NCBI RefSeq assembly: GCF_007556775.1
Contig: NZ_CP041742.1
Coordinates: forward strand, 682,001-746,000
From: Lysobacter lycopersici
Lineage (GTDB): Bacteria; Pseudomonadota; Gammaproteobacteria; Xanthomonadales; Xanthomonadaceae
Direction of reading: 5' to 3'
Length of the DNA: 64,000 bases
The translations under genes and the position numbers were made by a program. The notes beneath the pieces were generated by a model, which saw only the letters and a list, made by a program, of their open reading frames with translations, had not been told where the DNA came from and made no database searches. How positions within the stretch are numbered: the first letter of the stretch is position 1; each line of letters begins with the position of its first letter. Shown piece after piece: positions 61,219 through 64,000 of the stretch.

Positions 61219-62135
61219 CGACCCGGATTCGCCAGCGCGTAATCGATGGCCGCGCGTGCCGCCGCCGCCTGCGCCTCGTTGCATTGTTCCGGCGTCGCGC
61301 GCGGGCTGTCCGGATAGACCTCGGTGGTGGTGACGTAGCGCGCGTCGGTGATGCCGGCGCAAAGGCCCAGCGGCGTGTAGTCGTATTCGATCACGCCGGG
61401 CGCGACCACCGGCGAACCGATGATGGTGCCGTCCGGATCGGCCGGCGCGATGTGCGTTACCTTCGCGACTTCGTCGTTGATCGCCTGCTGGAACGCGGGC
61501 TGCGGACGCGCGCTGTCGGCGCACAGGTAGAAGCCGTCGGGGATCGTGCCGGGCTCGTATTCCTTGCCGTCGCGCGCCGCGAGCGCCGGCCGGAATTCGG
61601 ACTCGTCGCTGTCGGTGGTCTCGTGCAGGTCGATGTGCACCAGGAACCGCCCGAGCAGCGGCTGCACCAGGTTCCATAACGCCGCCGATTCCCCGGCCGG
61701 GCTGTTCGCGCGGAAATTGCGGTTCGGATCCAGCGCATCGGGGTTCCAGCGCTGGATGCGTTCGTAGCCCCACGGACTCACGCAGGGCACGACCAGCAGG
61801 TTCGCCTTGCCGGCGTACTTTTGCGCATCGCGTTGCAGGAAACGCAGCGCGCCGTGCACGCCGCTGGATTCGTAGCCGTGCACGCCGCCGGTGACGAGCA
61901 CGACCGGAAGCGAATCGCTCCAGCTGCGGCTGCGCAGCGCAAACAGCGGATACGCGCCGTCGGGCGCGTAGTCGAGCTCGCTGTATTGCCCGATATCGAA
62001 ATCGCCGCGCAATGCGTCGATGACGGATACCACTTCGCCGGCGTAACTGCGCTGCTTGCGTTGCCGCGAACGCCATTCGGCTTTTTCCGCCGCGCCCCAA
62101 GGTTGTCCGGGTGTTCCGACGGGATACGGTGTCAT
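61215..62135 (-). CDS. M14-family zinc carboxypeptidase-like protein (cytoplasmic form)
   Basis: 306 residues without a signal peptide. G-G-V-H86-G-Y-E89-S-S-G supplies the first two zinc ligands, H-I-D-L-H-E-T-T-D near 173-181 the third, and T-E-V-Y-P-D-S near the end the catalytic Glu. The family includes aspartoacylase/succinylglutamate desuccinylase and carboxypeptidase relatives. The lack of an export signal differs from the other M14 gene at 44020. Convergent with the XRE gene, sharing four bases. Confidence 0.85.
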   Translation of the reverse strand: MTPYPVGTPGQPWGAAEKAEWRSRQRKQRSYAGEVVSVIDALRGDFDIGQYSELDYAPDGAYPLFALRSRSWSDSLPVVLVTGGVHGYESSGVHGALRFLQRDAQKYAGKANLLVVPCVSPWGYERIQRWNPDALDPNRNFRANSPAGESAALWNLVQPLLGRFLVHIDLHETTDSDESEFRPALAARDGKEYEPGTIPDGFYLCADSARPQPAFQQAINDEVAKVTHIAPADPDGTIIGSPVVAPGVIEYDYTPLGLCAGITDARYVTTTEVYPDSPRATPEQCNEAQAAAARAAIDYALANPGR

Positions 62136-62200
62136 GGCGGTCACGGTCGCGCTCGCAGGTTGCCTGCGGCCTAATCTAGCACCGCACCGGGCGCGGCCCG

Positions 62201-62473
62201 TCAGGCGTGCAATGCGGTCAGCGATGCATGCAGGTGCGCGGACTCGAACATGCGCCGCAGCCGCAATTCCACGTCGCGGATGTCGGCGAGGCCCTGCGGT
62301 GCGTACAGGGTGTAGACCGGGCGATCGCGGAAGCTTTCGGCAGGCGCCCTGCGGCCGACGCTGACATTGTTGGTGCCGCAGGCGCGCATCCACATGTCGC
62401 GCAAGGCCGCCGGGCCGATGCTTTCGGTATTGCCCAGCGTGAACGTGAACAACGCGATCTGGTGCTGGGCCAT
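62201..62473 (-). CDS. Small hypothetical protein
   Basis: 90 residues with a good RBS (AGGAG seven bases before ATG). It has an alpha-beta pattern (Q-I-A-L-F-T-F-T-L-G, A-A-L-R-D-M-W-M-R-A-C-G-T, V-Y-T-L-Y-A-P-Q-G, D-I-R-D-V-E-L-R-L-R-R-M). Sequence is consistent with a soluble small domain; I do not recognise a family. It is in the same direction as the M14 gene but 65 bases upstream of it. Confidence 0.65.
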   Translation of the reverse strand: MAQHQIALFTFTLGNTESIGPAALRDMWMRACGTNNVSVGRRAPAESFRDRPVYTLYAPQGLADIRDVELRLRRMFESAHLHASLTALHA

Positions 62474-62684
62474 GCGAACGCTCCTCTCGGCACCCGAGTA
62501 TGCGCCTGTTGCATGGATTCGAACGAAAACGCGCGGAAATCACGGAACCTTCCGTCGTTATCGCGTAGGATAGCCGCGTACCACGTTCCTGCGTGCGTCC
62601 CGTCCGACCGCTGCCATCGTCGCTCGCTGCGCTTCCTTCCACGCGTCACCGCCCTTCGCGGGTGGCGTCCCACCGGGAGCGTCC

Positions 62685-63008
62685 ATGCCGGGTTGCGGGA
62701 TCCGCGAAACCGATGCCCCGCACTGCGATCGCTGCGACGCGGTCTGCTGCCGCCTGACCGTGGTGCTGATGCCGGAAGACCGCATCCCCGCGCGCTTCAC
62801 CACGCGCAACTCGCACGGCGTCGAGGTCATGGCCCGCGACGAGGAAGGCTGGTGCGTCGCCGTCGATTCGGCACGCATGTGCTGTTCCATCTACGAACAG
62901 CGCCCCGCGATCTGCCGCAAGTTCGCGATGGGCGGCCCCGCCTGCCGCGAAGTGCGCGCCGACTACGCCGATCGCAACGCCCGCGGCATCCCGCTGCGAC
63001 TGTATTGA
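62685..63008 (+). CDS. YkgJ-family cysteine-cluster protein
   Basis: 107 residues with C14-D-R-C17 and C21-C22 at the N-terminus, C57, C65-C66 in R-M-C-C-S-I-Y, C75 in A-I-C-R-K-F and C86 in P-A-C-R. The C-X2-C-X3-C-C...R-P-X2-C pattern defines the YkgJ zinc/iron-chelate family, thought to bind metal. It leads a small group of three genes with 11- and 18-base gaps. Confidence 0.9.
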   Translation: MPGCGIRETDAPHCDRCDAVCCRLTVVLMPEDRIPARFTTRNSHGVEVMARDEEGWCVAVDSARMCCSIYEQRPAICRKFAMGGPACREVRADYADRNARGIPLRLY

Positions 63009-63019
63009 ACGGAGAACCG

Positions 63020-63286
63020 ATGCCACCGTCGAAGAAAACCACGCCCGCCGCCACGCCCGCTTCCGTACCGCCGTCGAAGACCAGCCACCTGTTTTCCGCG
63101 CGCAAGCCCAATGAACGCTCGCCGCTCACCCACGAACGCGTCGCCGAGGACATCGAGGCCTTCCGCAAGGCCGGCGGCAAGATCGAGGTGCTGGGCGTGA
63201 CCCGCTCGTTGCTGCGCGTTGGCGTCGAAGCCGGCGATCCCGCACCCGCGATGCCGGCCAAGCCCGCCCCCACCCGCCGCCGCTGA
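63020..63286 (+). CDS. Small hypothetical protein, second in the YkgJ gene group
   Basis: 88 residues with a GGAGAA ribosome-binding site. A Thr/Pro/Ala-rich N-terminus, then a short alpha-beta domain (E-R-V-A-E-D-I-E-A-F-R-K-A-G-G-K-I-E-V-L-G, about 42-62) with the pattern G-G-K-I-E-V-L-G-V-T and basic tail. No known domain; resembles small proteins seen downstream of cysteine-cluster genes in Lysobacter-type genomes. Confidence 0.66.
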   Translation: MPPSKKTTPAATPASVPPSKTSHLFSARKPNERSPLTHERVAEDIEAFRKAGGKIEVLGVTRSLLRVGVEAGDPAPAMPAKPAPTRRR

Positions 63287-63304
63287 CCCGCACGGAGACC
63301 GCAC

Positions 63305-63511
63305 TTGCCCAAGCCCAACTACGCCTTCGAGAAACGCCAGCGCGAACTGGCGAAGAAAAAGAAACAGGACGAAAAGGACGCACGCAAGCGCGAGGCGCGC
63401 GAAGCAGCCGCCGCGCAGGAAGCGATACCGGCGTCAACGCCGCAGGAACCGCGCACGCCAATCGAACCTCCCGTCCCGGGCCCGCGCGTCCATCGCCGGC
63501 AACCGTCATAG
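63305..63511 (+). CDS. Small Lys/Glu-rich protein, third in the YkgJ gene group
   Basis: 68 residues from a TTG start behind GGAGA. M-P-K-P-N-Y-A-F-E-K-R-Q-R-E-L-A-K-K-K-K-Q-D-E-K-D, then Ala-rich and Pro-rich parts. The beginning P-K-P-N-Y-X-F-E-K-R-Q-R-E-L-A-K-K-K-K is a recurring small proteobacterial family of unknown role. Probably an intrinsically disordered, nucleic-acid-associated protein. Confidence 0.66.
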   Translation: MPKPNYAFEKRQRELAKKKKQDEKDARKREAREAAAAQEAIPASTPQEPRTPIEPPVPGPRVHRRQPS

Positions 63512-63535
63512 CGCGACGCAGGCCGCGCGCAGGCC

Positions 63536-64000
63536 TCAGCCCGCCGCCTGCTTCACCAGCGCGGCGAGCTTCTTCTCGTCGGCGGCGGTGAGTTTCAGCA
63601 GCGCGAACGAGGTGGGCCACATTGCGCCGTCGTCGAGTTTCGCTGCATCGTTGAAGCCGAAGGTCGCGTAACGGTCGCCGAATTTCTTCGCATCCTTGAA
63701 AAAGCACACGACCTTGCCGTCCGCGTTCGCGTACGCCGGCATCCCGTACCAGGTCTTCGGCAGCAACTGCGGCGCGGCCGCCTTGACCATGGCGTGCAGG
63801 CGCGTGGCCATGGCGCGATCCGATTCGTGCATCGCCGCGACCTTGGACAGCAGGTCGGCTTCGCCCTCGGCCCTGCCCTTTTCCGCCTTCAGTTCGCGCG
63901 CGCGTTCCTTCATCGCCGCCTTTTCCGCGGCGCTGAAGCCGGACGGCGACGACGCGGCTTTCTTCGCGGTTTTTCCCGTGGCCTTCTTCGCTGGCTGTTT
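63536..64000 (-). CDS. DUF1801 family protein (N-terminus beyond window)
   Basis: At least 154 codons; the frame is open to the right edge, where it is Lys/Ala/Pro-rich (K-A-T-G-K-T-A-K-K-A-A), so the true start lies outside. The core has A-A-M-K-E-R-A-R-E-L-K and the DUF1801 fold: L-P-K-T-W-Y-G-M-P-A-Y, V-V-C-F-F-K, F-G-D-R-Y-A-T-F-G-F-N-D-A-A-K-L. Such proteins are sometimes called iron chaperones. It relates to the first half of the gene at 46570 (I-K-W-G-M-P-S-F). Confidence 0.87.
   Translation of the reverse strand, partial: KQPAKKATGKTAKKAASSPSGFSAAEKAAMKERARELKAEKGRAEGEADLLSKVAAMHESDRAMATRLHAMVKAAAPQLLPKTWYGMPAYANADGKVVCFFKDAKKFGDRYATFGFNDAAKLDDGAMWPTSFALLKLTAADEKKLAALVKQAAG

Overview
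The window is a GC-rich, gene-dense bacterial chromosome segment that I place in the Xanthomonadaceae (Lysobacter, Luteimonas, Thermomonas and relatives). The grounds are the gene content (4Fe-4S class I fumarase, a fused 2-oxoacid dehydrogenase E1, many secreted peptidases), the abundance of short palindromic repeats of the GTAGGAGC and GTCATTCC(C)GCGAAAGCGG kinds, and recurrent TAGNNT boxes 25-60 bases upstream of start codons. No rRNA, tRNA, CRISPR array, prophage or complete insertion sequence was seen.

Layout. 1-7 kb: 5 prime end of the succinate dehydrogenase operon with an unlabelled 50-codon DUF1674 assembly-factor gene, divergent from ygfZ-fdhD; then the fused E1 dehydrogenase and a GST-acetyltransferase pair. 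6.6-15.3 kb: glutaryl-CoA dehydrogenase, glycine-zipper envelope proteins, tatD, tcdA, a membrane-anchored cytochrome, and a translationally coupled DUF456-mscS-pldA operon. 15.3-24 kb: a scar-like stretch with repeats, a zinc-ribbon ORF and a 3 prime fumarase fragment; a secreted HExxH peptidase; the intact fumarase; a VapBC-type toxin-antitoxin pair with a palindromic operator; an ABC exporter; a sugar-dehydrogenase-like lipoprotein. 24-33.7 kb: ferredoxin-NADP reductase, a coupled gpx plus two paralogous small genes, and two M3 dipeptidyl carboxypeptidase paralogues that share a 47-bp leader and flank an AT-rich patch with an SH3-domain membrane protein and a gene broken by an 11-bp tandem duplication.

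33.7-54 kb: a large Lhr-like helicase, cold-shock protein, RluF, a GST-POT-rhomboid-GNAT operon, M14 peptidase, Uup, SelO, a DEAD-box RNA helicase and a flavoprotein. 54-64 kb: repeat-rich secreted proteins, a ddaH-thpR-FMN reductase operon, peroxiredoxin, DoxX, an integral-membrane/XRE regulator pair, a second M14 peptidase, and a cysteine-cluster gene with two small followers.

Themes: central respiration (sdh, fumarase, E1), peptide harvesting (two M3, two M14, one HExxH secreted protease, a POT peptide transporter) and redox defence (gpx, peroxiredoxin, GSTs). The most unusual signals are at sequence level: repeat elements that supply stop codons of flanking genes or sit in frame inside helicase and ABC-F genes, the 11-bp frameshifting duplication, the fumarase fragment, and the shared leader of the M3 paralogues. 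I did not find a clearly new multi-gene system; the coupled gpx/paralogue trio is the nearest candidate.
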